Notes under the pieces: model-generated
Told to the model about the DNA's origin: nothing
What the model saw: only the letters and a program-made list of their open reading frames with translations
The model's database searches: none
Shown: positions 8,335 through 16,983 of the stretch, piece by piece
Layout: each line of letters starts with the position of its first letter
Position numbering within the stretch: position 1 is the first letter of the stretch
Program-made: the position numbers and the translations under genes
From: CAZVYN01 sp964631125
GTDB lineage: Bacteria; Eisenbacteria; RBG-16-71-46; CAIMUX01
Length of the DNA stretch: 39,965 nt
Assembly: GCA_964631125.1 (NCBI GenBank)
Contig: CAZVYN010000031.1
Location: 1-39,965 of the forward strand
Direction of reading: 5' to 3'

Positions 8335-8964
8335 CTAGCGCGGGAGTTCGAAGGGCGTCACGATCGAGACTCGAAACGTCCGGCCGGGCGCCTCGGGGGT
8401 CACTGTCCAGGTCGCCGTGCGCAACGCGTCGAGATCGATCCATCCGCCGGCGACGAGAAAGGTGTCTACCGTCGCCGCGTCGCCGACGACGCGAGCGTCG
8501 GAGTTGTAGACGCGCACGCGATAGCCCGTCGCGTCCGGCACACGAGTCCAGATGAATCGATCGGGGAGTGACGGCAGCAGCCCGCGCGGAGCCAGCGGAG
8601 TCGCAACCTCGCGATCTCCCCTGAAGATCGGCGCATCCTCGCGCGGCCCCTGCAGGACGAGAAACGCGAGAGCCGCCGTCGCGCCCAGCGCGATCGGCCA
8701 CCAGACTCTCGGGAATCGCCACCCGCGGTTGGGGCGAGCGGGACGGGACGACGCCGAGGATCGTGGAGACGGATGACTCTCGGCCTCGGCGACCAGAGGA
8801 GACGCGAGGAGTTGCTCGGAGTAGATCGCGTGCGCGAGCCGGTCGTCGGAGAGCGCCTCGGCCTCGAATTCCTTGCGTTCCTCGGAGGAGAGCGTTCCGG
8901 AGAAGTAGCCGATCAGTCGCTCTTCTTGCTGGGGGGTGAGGCCGCTGCGCTCGGTTCCACTCAT
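8335..8964 (-). CDS. Single-pass anti-sigma-factor-like membrane protein
   Basis: A protein of 209 residues. The N-terminal cytoplasmic part (about 1-65) contains ERLIGYFSGTLSSEERKEFE, the helical pattern seen at the start of many anti-sigma proteins; there is no zinc-binding HxxxCxxC. One transmembrane helix follows (WWPIALGATAALAFLVLQ, about 72-90). The C-terminal outer part has a fibronectin-III-like stretch (FIWTRVPDATGYRVRVYNSD) that could be a sensor. ATG at 8964 overlaps the stop of the sigma factor gene (ATGA, 8961-8964), the normal arrangement for a sigma/anti-sigma pair. The role as an anti-sigma factor is inferred from position, topology and the N-terminal pattern. It is the last gene of the eight-gene minus-strand run. 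Confidence 0.7.
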   Translation of the reverse strand: MSGTERSGLTPQQEERLIGYFSGTLSSEERKEFEAEALSDDRLAHAIYSEQLLASPLVAEAESHPSPRSSASSRPARPNRGWRFPRVWWPIALGATAALAFLVLQGPREDAPIFRGDREVATPLAPRGLLPSLPDRFIWTRVPDATGYRVRVYNSDARVVGDAATVDTFLVAGGWIDLDALRTATWTVTPEAPGRTFRVSIVTPFELPR

Positions 8965-9494
8965 GCCAAGATACCTCTCTCTCGCAAGAGCCCACGGAGC
9001 TTCTCGCGGCAGCGGTAGACCCGCCGGTACAGGACCGACTCGATCAACCCCGCCTCCGTCGCGAGATCCGCCGGCGTCGCGCCTTCCATGAGGCGTTTCA
9101 GATAGTGCTGGCAGTCCGTGCCATCCACCGAGAGCGAGTCGATCGCCTCCAAGACGAGCCGCCGCGCCTCCCGCGACTCCAGCGCCTCGAGCGGCGTCCC
9201 GCGCGCGATCGGCTCCTCTCTCGAAGTCAGTCCCAGCGGGATCAGGCGCGCCTCCGCCGTACGGCGACGCTGGTAGTAGTTGCCGATCGTGTGCCGCAAC
9301 ACCTGGAAGCACCAGGCGAGCGGCGGGAGATCGTCGATGCGATCCGCCGTCCCTGGCCGCCAGCCCCGTTCGATCACGACCTGCAAGGCAGACTGCACGA
9401 GGTCCTCCGCCGCGTCTTCGGGCACGCGCCGCCGCGTCACCGAGATGAATCGATCTCGGAGGTCGCGCAGCGCCGCATCTTCCCGCTGCTTCAT
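8961..9494 (-). CDS. ECF-type RNA polymerase sigma factor
   Basis: A protein of 177 residues. Region 2 is visible as RRVPEDAAEDLVQSALQVVIE and the following LAWCFQVLRHTIGNYYQRRR, and region 4 as a C-terminal helix-turn-helix segment (GATPADLATEAGLIESVLYR, then RVYRCREKLR). The size and two-domain layout fit the ECF group. ATG at 9494 overlaps the stop codon of the CHAT gene (ATGA), and its own stop overlaps the anti-sigma-like gene, so all three should be made in a coupled way. The open frame continues upstream to 9923 but that part is the shadow of the CHAT gene. It likely directs expression of a small regulon in response to the membrane partner; target promoters are not evident here. Confidence 0.85.
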   Translation of the reverse strand: MKQREDAALRDLRDRFISVTRRRVPEDAAEDLVQSALQVVIERGWRPGTADRIDDLPPLAWCFQVLRHTIGNYYQRRRTAEARLIPLGLTSREEPIARGTPLEALESREARRLVLEAIDSLSVDGTDCQHYLKRLMEGATPADLATEAGLIESVLYRRVYRCREKLRGLLRERGILA

Positions 9495-11962
9495 TTCGAC
9501 AGCCGTCCCCGTCTCCCGCCGCGAATTCCCCAGAAGACGACTCCCGCGCCGACCGCGGCCAACGCCGCCAGCGAAAACCACGGGCGGCGGCTGTTCGCCA
9601 ACGGATGACCGGCGAGAGCCGCGATCGGGCGATCGCCCACGCCGCTCACTTGGAACGCGCTGCGGTCTCGGTGCGAGGCGCCGGTCGCGGCGACCGCGCG
9701 TCGCGCATCGCGCAGCGCCGCGTCGCACGGTTTCCCGGCCCGCATCCCCGCGTAGAAGTGATCCATCAGCCGAGAGGCGGCCAGGTCCTCGACATCCCAG
9801 AGGGAGGTAACGACGGTGCGCGCGCCCGCGAGGTGGAAGGAACGGGCGAGCCCGAACGTGCCTTCTCCGAGATAGACCTGTCCTCCGCTGGTGCGGCAGC
9901 CGCTCAGTACGACCAGGTCGCATCCCAAGCGGAGGGACTCGACGTCAGCGGCGGTGAGAAAGGCTCGCTCGCCCGCGAGCACGAGTCCGGAGCGTTCGGG
10001 GTGCGGCGCGTCGACGACGGCGTGCGTGGCGAAGTGCAAGGCGGAAGGGCGAGAGTCGAGAGCCTGCAGCAGCCGAGCCTCGGTCGCGTCCCTCCCCATG
10101 AGCACTTCGGCCCCACGGATCGCGATCGCGCGGGCCTCGGCGCGAGCATGCGGCAGACGCGCGCCCAGGACCGATCGAAACCCGTCGCGGGAGACGGCGA
10201 CTTCGCCCGAGGGGACCGTCGTCGCGGGGTCGGCCACCACCAGCATCCCGTCGGAGGGACTCGACCGATCCCGGAGAGTCTCCAACGCGGACGCGCTCGG
10301 CAGGTAGCTCACCGCGAAGCGATCGCCGAGCGAGGAGGCGCCATCCCAGGGGAGCGCCTCGAACGGAAAGCCGAGGAGATCGGAGGGAGGCGAAATCGAA
10401 ACACGTTCGGTGGTCGACGGAAGGATGCGCGCAAGCGGAGCGGCGAAGATTTCGCCGAGCCTCCGCAGCGCCGGCTCGCACTCGGCGTCGGACGCGTTCG
10501 CCGACATCAACTCCAGTGCGATTCGCGCATCGGCGGCGTAAGCGGTCGAAGGCATCGTCACGGCCGAGAGCGAATCCGGCGTGAGGACGAACGCGACGAG
10601 CGGATTTCGATTCGGATCGTTGAAGAGCACCAACACACCGTTCGACGCGGCGAGCAGACGCTGGAGGCGCGCGAGCGTGCTGTCGGGCGACGCGGACGTC
10701 CGGCCCAAGCTCTCGCGGAAGAGCGCGCCCCGGCCGCGCTCGACCATCGCCCACGCTTCCGTCGTCTGTCCTCGCGCGAGCAGACAGCGCGCGAGGGAGG
10801 CGTAGAGCTCGCCTCCACGCAAGAATGCGCCGGCGCGATTCTCTTCCTCGGCCAATCTTTCGCGACGGGCTTCGAATCGATTCAGCGCGTTCGCCAGGAG
10901 CGTCTCCGCCTCCGGGAAGCGTCCCGCCTCGGCCAACGCGACCCCACGCAAGTTGATCAGTCGAACGCGGAAGCGCTCTTCGTTCGCGTCGGTCTGATCG
11001 GCCAAGAGGCGATCGACTTGTCGCAGGCAGGCCTCGGTCTGGCCGGCGCGCATGAACAGGTTGGCGCGAGCGAATCCCACCGAGACGAGATGGCGCTTGT
11101 TCCCCGAGGCGACATCGAGCGTCTCCGCGGCGGCCAACGATTCGAGCGCCTCGTCGAATCGTTCGAAAACTTGGAGGGCGGCGGCGCGCTGGAGGTGCAG
11201 CCGAGCGCGCGCGTGGTAGTTGGACTGGATCCGCTCGGCCAACGCGAGGGCCGAATCGCAGAGGACAATCGCCTCTTGGTTGCGGTCGACGAAGCGCAAA
11301 TAGCTCGCCCGGGTCTGCATGGCGGAGAGAGCAGCGGCGTCGGCTCCGATCTCGCGCGCTAGAGCGATGGCCCGCTCGGAGACCTCGTTCGCCTCGGTCA
11401 TGCGACCGGTGTCGCTCAGCCAGTGCGCGAGGTCGATGTAGACGTCGAGGAGGTGCGTCCGGTCGGGCAGCAGTTGGCAGCGCGGAATCAGCCGATTCAG
11501 CACCTCGATCGCTTGCTCCGGCTCCCCCGCGGAGCCGAGCGCCTTCGCCAATCCGATCTGGGCGCCGGCTTCGACATGCAACTTGCCGGATCGCTTCGCG
11601 ACCTCGACCGATCGCGCGTAGGAATCGATCGCCCGCGCCTCGTCGTCCAGGCGAATGGAGATATCGCCCACCTGCCGGAGCAAGGATGTCTCGAGGCTGT
11701 CGAGCCGAGCCCGCACCGATGGAGCGACGGAGAGCGCTTCCAGCGAGTCGGTGATCCGCAGCATCTGCGCGCGGATCTCCGGCAGGGAGACCTGAGCGCC
11801 CCGCCGCGCCGACTCGCGCTCCTGGATGACTTGGTGCGCCCGCCGTTCGAGTTGCTCCGTCGCGACCGCCGCATCCTCCACGTCGGCCGCCGCTCGTCCT
11901 GCTCCGCACCAGAGGAGGAGGGCGACGCCGGTGCGCAATCCGAGCCGCCTAGAGAGTCTCAT
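9491..11962 (-). CDS. Membrane-anchored TPR-CHAT (caspase-like) protein
   Basis: A protein of 823 residues. The N-terminal signal sequence (LGLRTGVALLLWCGAGRAAA) is followed by a long helical TPR region (about 60-400) and a CHAT domain. The catalytic dyad is visible as His647 in LHFATHA and Cys689 in LVVLSGCRTSGG, with the typical LARSFHLAGARTVVTSLWDV after it. A C-terminal transmembrane helix (about 795-812) followed by a basic tail (RGGRRGR) would anchor it with the protease outside the cytoplasm. CHAT domains are caspase/separase-related cysteine peptidases, often with TPR substrate-binding parts. The start overlaps the end of the ligase gene by 14 bp, and its stop overlaps the sigma factor start. 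Context suggests a role in activating the sigma system, but this is inference. Confidence 0.88.
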   Translation of the reverse strand: MRLSRRLGLRTGVALLLWCGAGRAAADVEDAAVATEQLERRAHQVIQERESARRGAQVSLPEIRAQMLRITDSLEALSVAPSVRARLDSLETSLLRQVGDISIRLDDEARAIDSYARSVEVAKRSGKLHVEAGAQIGLAKALGSAGEPEQAIEVLNRLIPRCQLLPDRTHLLDVYIDLAHWLSDTGRMTEANEVSERAIALAREIGADAAALSAMQTRASYLRFVDRNQEAIVLCDSALALAERIQSNYHARARLHLQRAAALQVFERFDEALESLAAAETLDVASGNKRHLVSVGFARANLFMRAGQTEACLRQVDRLLADQTDANEERFRVRLINLRGVALAEAGRFPEAETLLANALNRFEARRERLAEEENRAGAFLRGGELYASLARCLLARGQTTEAWAMVERGRGALFRESLGRTSASPDSTLARLQRLLAASNGVLVLFNDPNRNPLVAFVLTPDSLSAVTMPSTAYAADARIALELMSANASDAECEPALRRLGEIFAAPLARILPSTTERVSISPPSDLLGFPFEALPWDGASSLGDRFAVSYLPSASALETLRDRSSPSDGMLVVADPATTVPSGEVAVSRDGFRSVLGARLPHARAEARAIAIRGAEVLMGRDATEARLLQALDSRPSALHFATHAVVDAPHPERSGLVLAGERAFLTAADVESLRLGCDLVVLSGCRTSGGQVYLGEGTFGLARSFHLAGARTVVTSLWDVEDLAASRLMDHFYAGMRAGKPCDAALRDARRAVAATGASHRDRSAFQVSGVGDRPIAALAGHPLANSRRPWFSLAALAAVGAGVVFWGIRGGRRGRLSK

Positions 11963-13364
11963 GGTGCTCCATGATACGCGCCGCGCGCGCCTCCGCCATC
12001 GACGCCCCCGCCAGGACCCAACTCCAGGTCGTCGCCGTCATCGACGCGCCGATCACGTTGGTGAAGGCGACGGCGGCCAAGGCGACCTGGCAGGCCGCGA
12101 GGGCGCGCAGTCGGTCGGCCCGCTCCCGATCGCTCGTGGTGCGCGCCGCCCGCAGCGTTGCCTGCAACACGAAGACTTGAAACGCGATCAAGAACGCCGC
12201 GCCGAGGAACCCGGTGTAGTACGCCAGCTCGAGGTACGAGTTGTGGAGCTGGCGATCGTCGTCGAATTCTCCCTTGATCGAGTCGAAGTAGACGAACGGC
12301 TTGCCCAGACCGAGTCCGAGGATCGGATCGGCCCGCAGGGCGAGGAGCGCCTCTCCCCAGACGACCAGGCGCCAGATGGCGGTGGCGTCTTGGTCGAGTT
12401 CCGACAGGCTCGTCACGCGCGTGCTGACGTCCCCGACGACCGGCAGTCGGTCGAGGCTGCCGGTTGCGACGAACCCGCCGACGAGCAGAACCGAGATGAA
12501 CGCGCCGATCGCCACGCCGCGCGCGAACCCGCGCCATCCGCGGGTGGCGAGGGTCACGAATCCGACGGCGACAAGCCCACCCAGCCAGATCGAACGCGCC
12601 TGCGAGACGAGGATGCCGCTGACATAGAGCCCGCCGAGTAGGAGCGCAGGCGCGCGACCGACGCGTCGATGCACCGCCGCGAGCAGCACCGTCGAGAAGA
12701 AGAGCACGAGCGCTTGCAGCCCGGAGAGGTAGCGCGCGGTGCGCGATCCGGTCAGACTTCCGACAGGTGTGTCGGTCACGACGTTCCAGATCGCCTGCAG
12801 TCCCGTGACGACGCCCGAGACCAGAACCGCGACGAGCAGCCCTCGTCTCGCCCGCTCCGACCGCAGCGCCCAGAGAGTGAGCGGAAAGAGCAGCGCGTAG
12901 AAGTACTGGATGCGGAAACCCAGAACCGCCGCCCACCCGTGCAAGCCGAGGCTGCGAACGGTCGAGAAGAGTCCGTAGCAAAGGAACGCGACCAACGTGA
13001 GCGAGATGCGATCGCGCGGAAGCGCGGGAACGCCCCCGGACCGCGCGGCCGTGACGAGCGCCGCGGCGGAAAGCGCTCCGACCAGGAGGTCGTTCGGGTA
13101 GAGGTCGATGCCCCCGAGCGACAGGCTGGTGTTCGCGTAGTTCGTCCGTTCGAGCGCCATGGAGAGAGCAACGGCCACCGCCAGCACCGCCGAGACATCG
13201 GCGAGGGCGAGAACCGAGAGCATCGCCGCCGCCACCACGGCGGTCGCCGCGATGGGTGAGAAGACGGTAAGTCCCGCGATCGCGAGCGCCGCGAGCGCCG
13301 TCGGGACGACGGGCCAGCTTCGCGGCGCGGCTCGGTCAGGCGAGGAGTACGTGCGCGTTTCCAT
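11949..13364 (-). CDS. O-antigen ligase / polymerase family membrane protein
   Basis: A protein of 471 residues with about ten or more hydrophobic helices. The Wzy_C (O-antigen ligase) signature is clear: RLVVWGEALLALRADPILGLGLG, split by a large periplasmic loop, then HNSYLELAYYTGFLGA. Such proteins either ligate a completed glycan to lipid A core or another acceptor (WaaL-like), or polymerise repeat units (Wzy-like); sequence alone does not separate these. ATG at 13364 follows the upstream glycosyltransferase stop after 3 nt. The gene end overlaps the CHAT gene start by 14 bp. With the flippase and glycosyltransferases it completes a Wzx/Wzy-type surface polysaccharide set. Confidence 0.85.
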   Translation of the reverse strand: METRTYSSPDRAAPRSWPVVPTALAALAIAGLTVFSPIAATAVVAAAMLSVLALADVSAVLAVAVALSMALERTNYANTSLSLGGIDLYPNDLLVGALSAAALVTAARSGGVPALPRDRISLTLVAFLCYGLFSTVRSLGLHGWAAVLGFRIQYFYALLFPLTLWALRSERARRGLLVAVLVSGVVTGLQAIWNVVTDTPVGSLTGSRTARYLSGLQALVLFFSTVLLAAVHRRVGRAPALLLGGLYVSGILVSQARSIWLGGLVAVGFVTLATRGWRGFARGVAIGAFISVLLVGGFVATGSLDRLPVVGDVSTRVTSLSELDQDATAIWRLVVWGEALLALRADPILGLGLGKPFVYFDSIKGEFDDDRQLHNSYLELAYYTGFLGAAFLIAFQVFVLQATLRAARTTSDRERADRLRALAACQVALAAVAFTNVIGASMTATTWSWVLAGASMAEARAARIMEHHETL

Positions 13365-13367
13365 CGC

Positions 13368-14507
13368 TCAGCGCGTCGCCTGGGATGACGCGAGCTGACG
13401 GAGTTCGTCGATCCAACGGTCCATGTTCCGCTCCCGGTCGGCGTGCAGAGAGACGCGCCGTCGATTCTCCTCCGCCACGGCTTCGCGGGGAAGCGCGAGC
13501 GCGCGACGAAGCGCCCGCGCTACGGCGGGAACATCGCTGGGATCGACGAGGACACCGTTGACGCCTTCGTCGATCCACTCCCGCGTCCCCGGCAGATCGG
13601 CCACGAGCGGAACGGCGCCGGCGGCCATCGCCTCGAGCAACGTCTGCGAGAGACCGTCGGGCCGCCAGAGTGAAGCGACGAGGGTTGAGTAGTCGAACAG
13701 GGCGCGCAGCGCGCTCGGTTCGACTGAGCCCAAGTCGAACAGATCTTGGAGTCGACCCGCGGCCGAGGCGAGCGCCCGGCACTCTTCGCGGATCGCCGGG
13801 TCGCCGTGCCCTGTAAGCACCAGCCCGAGATCCCCGTCCTGCTGCGCCGTCACCTCCAGCCACGCCCGCGTGAGCTCCCGCTGATGGCCGCGCGCCGCCA
13901 ACGCTCGCGGTGAGAGGATGAACCTGGCCGGGAGCGGCGAGACCGCCGCGGTCTGGCCTCGACTCTTCCAGAATTCGGTGTCGATCCCGGTCAGCGCTCG
14001 CATCGCGCGCGATGTCGGCGCGCCGAGGCGACGCCAGCCGTCGAGCACATTCTCCGTCTCGCCATAGACCCGAGCCGCGCGCCGCACCGCGAATCGTGCG
14101 AACGCGCGGTGCAGCGGATGGCGGAGCGCCAGATGCAGGACATCCTGTCCCCAACTGACCAACACCAGCGGACGCGCGCCGGACATCGCGGCCAGGAGAC
14201 CTTCCGGTTGCAGACGGAGCGCGAGCGTGAGATCGGGCCGCAGCGCTCGGACCCACGCGCGCGCTCCCGGCGCCAGGCGCACGGCGCGCGAGATGCGACG
14301 GAGCTGCCACGGATCGCGCGCCCGCGCGCCGGACTTCGGCGCATCGTTCGGGCGCCCGGCAGGAGTGGCCACCGGGACGCCGAGATCCGAAGGCGGCGAC
14401 GCTTTCTGCGCCGAGAAGAGGTGCACGTCGACACCTCTCGCGCGGAGCGCGTCCAACCAGACCCGCGTGTGGGGGCTGCCAGGATCGGCGAAGAGCGCGA
14501 GTTTCAC
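13368..14507 (-). CDS. Family 4-type glycosyltransferase
   Basis: A protein of 379 residues with a GT-B fold. The N-terminus KLALFADPGSPHTRVW is a typical first strand. The C-terminal donor-binding region shows SLWRPDGLSQTLLEAMAAG and then VPLVADLPGTREWIDEGVNG. The EX7E motif of GT4 enzymes appears with Asp in place of the first Glu (D-G-L-S-Q-T-L-L-E), a substitution that still could bind the nucleotide sugar. The GTG start at 14507 overlaps the flippase stop (GTGA). The open frame extends upstream to 16445 only as a shadow of the flippase and the next glycosyltransferase. It probably adds one sugar to the lipid-linked repeat unit; donor and acceptor are unknown. Confidence 0.85.
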   Translation of the reverse strand: MKLALFADPGSPHTRVWLDALRARGVDVHLFSAQKASPPSDLGVPVATPAGRPNDAPKSGARARDPWQLRRISRAVRLAPGARAWVRALRPDLTLALRLQPEGLLAAMSGARPLVLVSWGQDVLHLALRHPLHRAFARFAVRRAARVYGETENVLDGWRRLGAPTSRAMRALTGIDTEFWKSRGQTAAVSPLPARFILSPRALAARGHQRELTRAWLEVTAQQDGDLGLVLTGHGDPAIREECRALASAAGRLQDLFDLGSVEPSALRALFDYSTLVASLWRPDGLSQTLLEAMAAGAVPLVADLPGTREWIDEGVNGVLVDPSDVPAVARALRRALALPREAVAEENRRRVSLHADRERNMDRWIDELRQLASSQATR

Positions 14508-15802
14508 GAACGCTTCCTGCCGCGCCCGATGGGAGGCAGATCGGAAGCTCTCGCCAGGAGCAGCGCGCGCCAGGAGAAGCCGGGCTGACGCGAGACGACG
14601 ATCGCGACCAACGTCGCGGTGAGCAGATACGCCACGCTGGAGGCGATGGCGGAGCCGCTCGCCCCCATCGTCGGAATCAACCAGAGGTTCAAGACCAGAT
14701 TCACGACCAACGAAATCGCGCCGATGGCGGCGTTGATGCGCGGGCGACCCGACTGCTGCGTCACGAAGAGCGCCAACGGCGAAGCCACCGCGTTCGCGAT
14801 GATGCCGGGGAGCAACAGGCGTAGCGGCGCGATGCTGCCGTCGAAGCTCGATCCGAAAACCAGGTGGATGAGCCACGGCGAAGCGATCAGGAGGAACAGC
14901 GCTCCCAAGGCGACGAGCGCGACTCCCATCCGCACAGCGCGCAGCGTCAGCGAGAGAGCTTCGGGCGCCGTCCGACTCGCGATCCGCGGAGTGAGGGCGA
15001 GCGTGAGGGCCCGCGGGACGTACCAGAGCGTCTCTCCCAGCAGTGTCGCCACGGAGTAGAGCCCGAGCGCGGCCGGACCCGCCATGGCGCCGAGGAGCAG
15101 CGCGTCGAGTCGAAGCACCAACGTCCAGAGAAGCCCCGCGGCGTACGACTCGAGCCCGAAGCTGATCGAGGAGCCCGCCGCTTCGCGCATCTTTCCGCGC
15201 GCCGGGGGGACCCGCGAGAGAACCAAGGCGAGCGTGACGAGCGGCGCTACGAACTGCGCGCCGAACCAGGCGCCGATCAACGGCCCGAGCGAACGCACGC
15301 CCGAGGAGAGCACCACCCACGCAGTCGCGGCCCAGACCACCGGCGTGATCACCTGCAGTCGATTCATCGTCAGGATCTGTCCACGTCCGATGAGCACGCC
15401 GTGCAAGTTCGCGGCGATGAGCGCGACCGTGACCAAGAGCGGGGCGAGCAGCACCGCGTGAAACGGCAGTCCGAGACGTTCCTGCGCCCCGTACAGAATT
15501 CCCGCCGCAACACCGCCGGCGAGCACGCCGAGGATCAGGCCCGCCACGAGCTGCACGCCGACGACGGTGTGCGCGTCGTAGCGCCTCTTGCCCAGATGTT
15601 GCACGGCCGCCGAAGCGAATCCGAGTCCGCCCAAGGTGACGGCGACCCAGACGGTCGTGCCGACGTAGGTGACGGCGCCCTTGCCCTCCGGCCCGAGCGT
15701 CCGCGCCAGAATCCAGTTCGAGGCGAAGCCGGCCGCGACCGCGACCATTTGGAAGGCGAGGGTTCGCGTCGCGTCGCGGCTGACTCCGCCGCCCGTGCTC
15801 AT
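14504..15802 (-). CDS. Oligosaccharide flippase (Wzx-like, MOP superfamily)
   Basis: A protein of 432 residues with about 12 to 14 hydrophobic helices and few charged loops. The N-terminal segment (LAFQMVAVAAGFASNWILAR, then TLGPEGKGAVTYV) is the common opening of polysaccharide biosynthesis flippases, and the second half contains LLLPGIIANAVASPLALFV and IGAISLVVNLVLNLWLIP. The family moves undecaprenyl-linked oligosaccharides across the inner membrane. ATG at 15802 overlaps the preceding glycosyltransferase stop (ATGA), and its own stop overlaps the next gene (GTGA). It lies among three glycosyltransferases and an O-antigen ligase-like gene, which supports the role. Confidence 0.87.
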   Translation of the reverse strand: MSTGGGVSRDATRTLAFQMVAVAAGFASNWILARTLGPEGKGAVTYVGTTVWVAVTLGGLGFASAAVQHLGKRRYDAHTVVGVQLVAGLILGVLAGGVAAGILYGAQERLGLPFHAVLLAPLLVTVALIAANLHGVLIGRGQILTMNRLQVITPVVWAATAWVVLSSGVRSLGPLIGAWFGAQFVAPLVTLALVLSRVPPARGKMREAAGSSISFGLESYAAGLLWTLVLRLDALLLGAMAGPAALGLYSVATLLGETLWYVPRALTLALTPRIASRTAPEALSLTLRAVRMGVALVALGALFLLIASPWLIHLVFGSSFDGSIAPLRLLLPGIIANAVASPLALFVTQQSGRPRINAAIGAISLVVNLVLNLWLIPTMGASGSAIASSVAYLLTATLVAIVVSRQPGFSWRALLLARASDLPPIGRGRKRS

Positions 15803-16983
15803 GCTCGCTCCCCCTCGCGGGACAGGTCGGACGCCTCCAAGATCCGCTCGACCTGCTCACCCAGCGCGTCCCAGGTGTACGGCGCGACCGCGCGTCGGCG
15901 CGCCATGCGAGCGGCCGGGTTGTCCTGCGCGAGTGCTTCGCGGATCGCGCGGACGAACTCCGGCGTGGACTCGGCCATGCGAATCGAATCGGCGATCGGC
16001 TCGCCGCGCAGCGACTCCAGGGGGGTCGAGACGACCGGCTTTCCGAGGGCGAGGTACTCGTACACCTTGAGCGGATTGACCGCTCGCCGCACCGCTCCCG
16101 CACGGAACGGAGAGAGCGCCACGTCGAATCCGGCGATCGCCTCGGGGACGCGCGCTTGCGGCCAGGCGCCCAAGAGATGCGTGTTCGGCTCCGCGCGGAG
16201 CCGCGCCGCCATCGTTTCGTCGTGAACCGGCCCGACCACGACCAAGCTGCCGCCTCGAAAGGCGCGCGCGGTCGCGACCAAGAGGTCCGCGTCCAAGTAG
16301 GAGAAGACCGCGCCGACGAATCCGATGCGGGGTCGCGGAAGCGCAGCGAGCTGCGGCGGCAGCTCGTCGATCTCCAGCGAGAGCCAATCGGCCGGCACGC
16401 CGTTGGAGACCACGTGCATCTTTCCTTCGCGCGTGCGGCTCGCATGGGTCTCGGCCAAGAGCTTGGAGGTGGTGAAGACCAGATCGGACTCGGTCAGCGC
16501 CCGTTCGACGCAGACGCGCATGGTCTCTCGGGTGTGGGCGCCGGCGTCGTAGGCGGTCAGATCATCGACGAGGTCGAAGATCACCCGCTCCGGCGCGAGC
16601 GACGCGGTCGACTGGATCCAGAGCGGATTGTAGAGCCAGAGCCACACTCGCTCGAATCCGAGGTCGCGCGCCGTGAGTCGCACCGCTCGCCCCCACGCGT
16701 CGTACTGCAGCGGGCTCACGCGGCGGTGGGTCCAGAGCGGCCATCCCCGGGGCGGCGTGTAGGTCCAGAGACGCCCGGCCTGGAGAGTGCGCAGCCGCGA
16801 GGTGAACGGCGGATTGCGCAGGGTCGGCGGCGTCCCCTGGCGCGGCGGCCGCAGGATCGACCGGGACGGCTCGACATAGAGCACCGGCCGATGCTGCGAG
16901 AGCCGTTTCATGAAGTGCTGCTTGCGAAACCAGGTCTCGTCCCAATACTGGGTCGACGCGCAGACGATCAGAGGGATGCTCAC
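15799..16983 (-). CDS. Glycosyltransferase (GT-B, family 4/1-like)
   Basis: A protein of 394 residues. It opens with PLIVCASTQYWDETWFRKQH and LSQHRPVLYVEPSRS, a pattern found in glycosyltransferases of surface polysaccharide clusters. The donor-binding half shows RPRIGFVGAVFSYLDADLL and the strongly conserved NPLKVYEYLALGKPVVST. The start is GTG at 16983, overlapping the upstream gene's stop (GTGA). It probably transfers a sugar to the growing lipid-linked oligosaccharide on the cytoplasmic side. The sugar cannot be predicted. Confidence 0.86.
   Translation of the reverse strand: MSIPLIVCASTQYWDETWFRKQHFMKRLSQHRPVLYVEPSRSILRPPRQGTPPTLRNPPFTSRLRTLQAGRLWTYTPPRGWPLWTHRRVSPLQYDAWGRAVRLTARDLGFERVWLWLYNPLWIQSTASLAPERVIFDLVDDLTAYDAGAHTRETMRVCVERALTESDLVFTTSKLLAETHASRTREGKMHVVSNGVPADWLSLEIDELPPQLAALPRPRIGFVGAVFSYLDADLLVATARAFRGGSLVVVGPVHDETMAARLRAEPNTHLLGAWPQARVPEAIAGFDVALSPFRAGAVRRAVNPLKVYEYLALGKPVVSTPLESLRGEPIADSIRMAESTPEFVRAIREALAQDNPAARMARRRAVAPYTWDALGEQVERILEASDLSREGERA

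Noticed and set aside
14508..16445. Extension of the glycosyltransferase frame at 13368 to more than 1000 residues.
   Set aside because: The extra part is a shadow of the flippase and another glycosyltransferase; the true start is the GTG overlapping the flippase stop.
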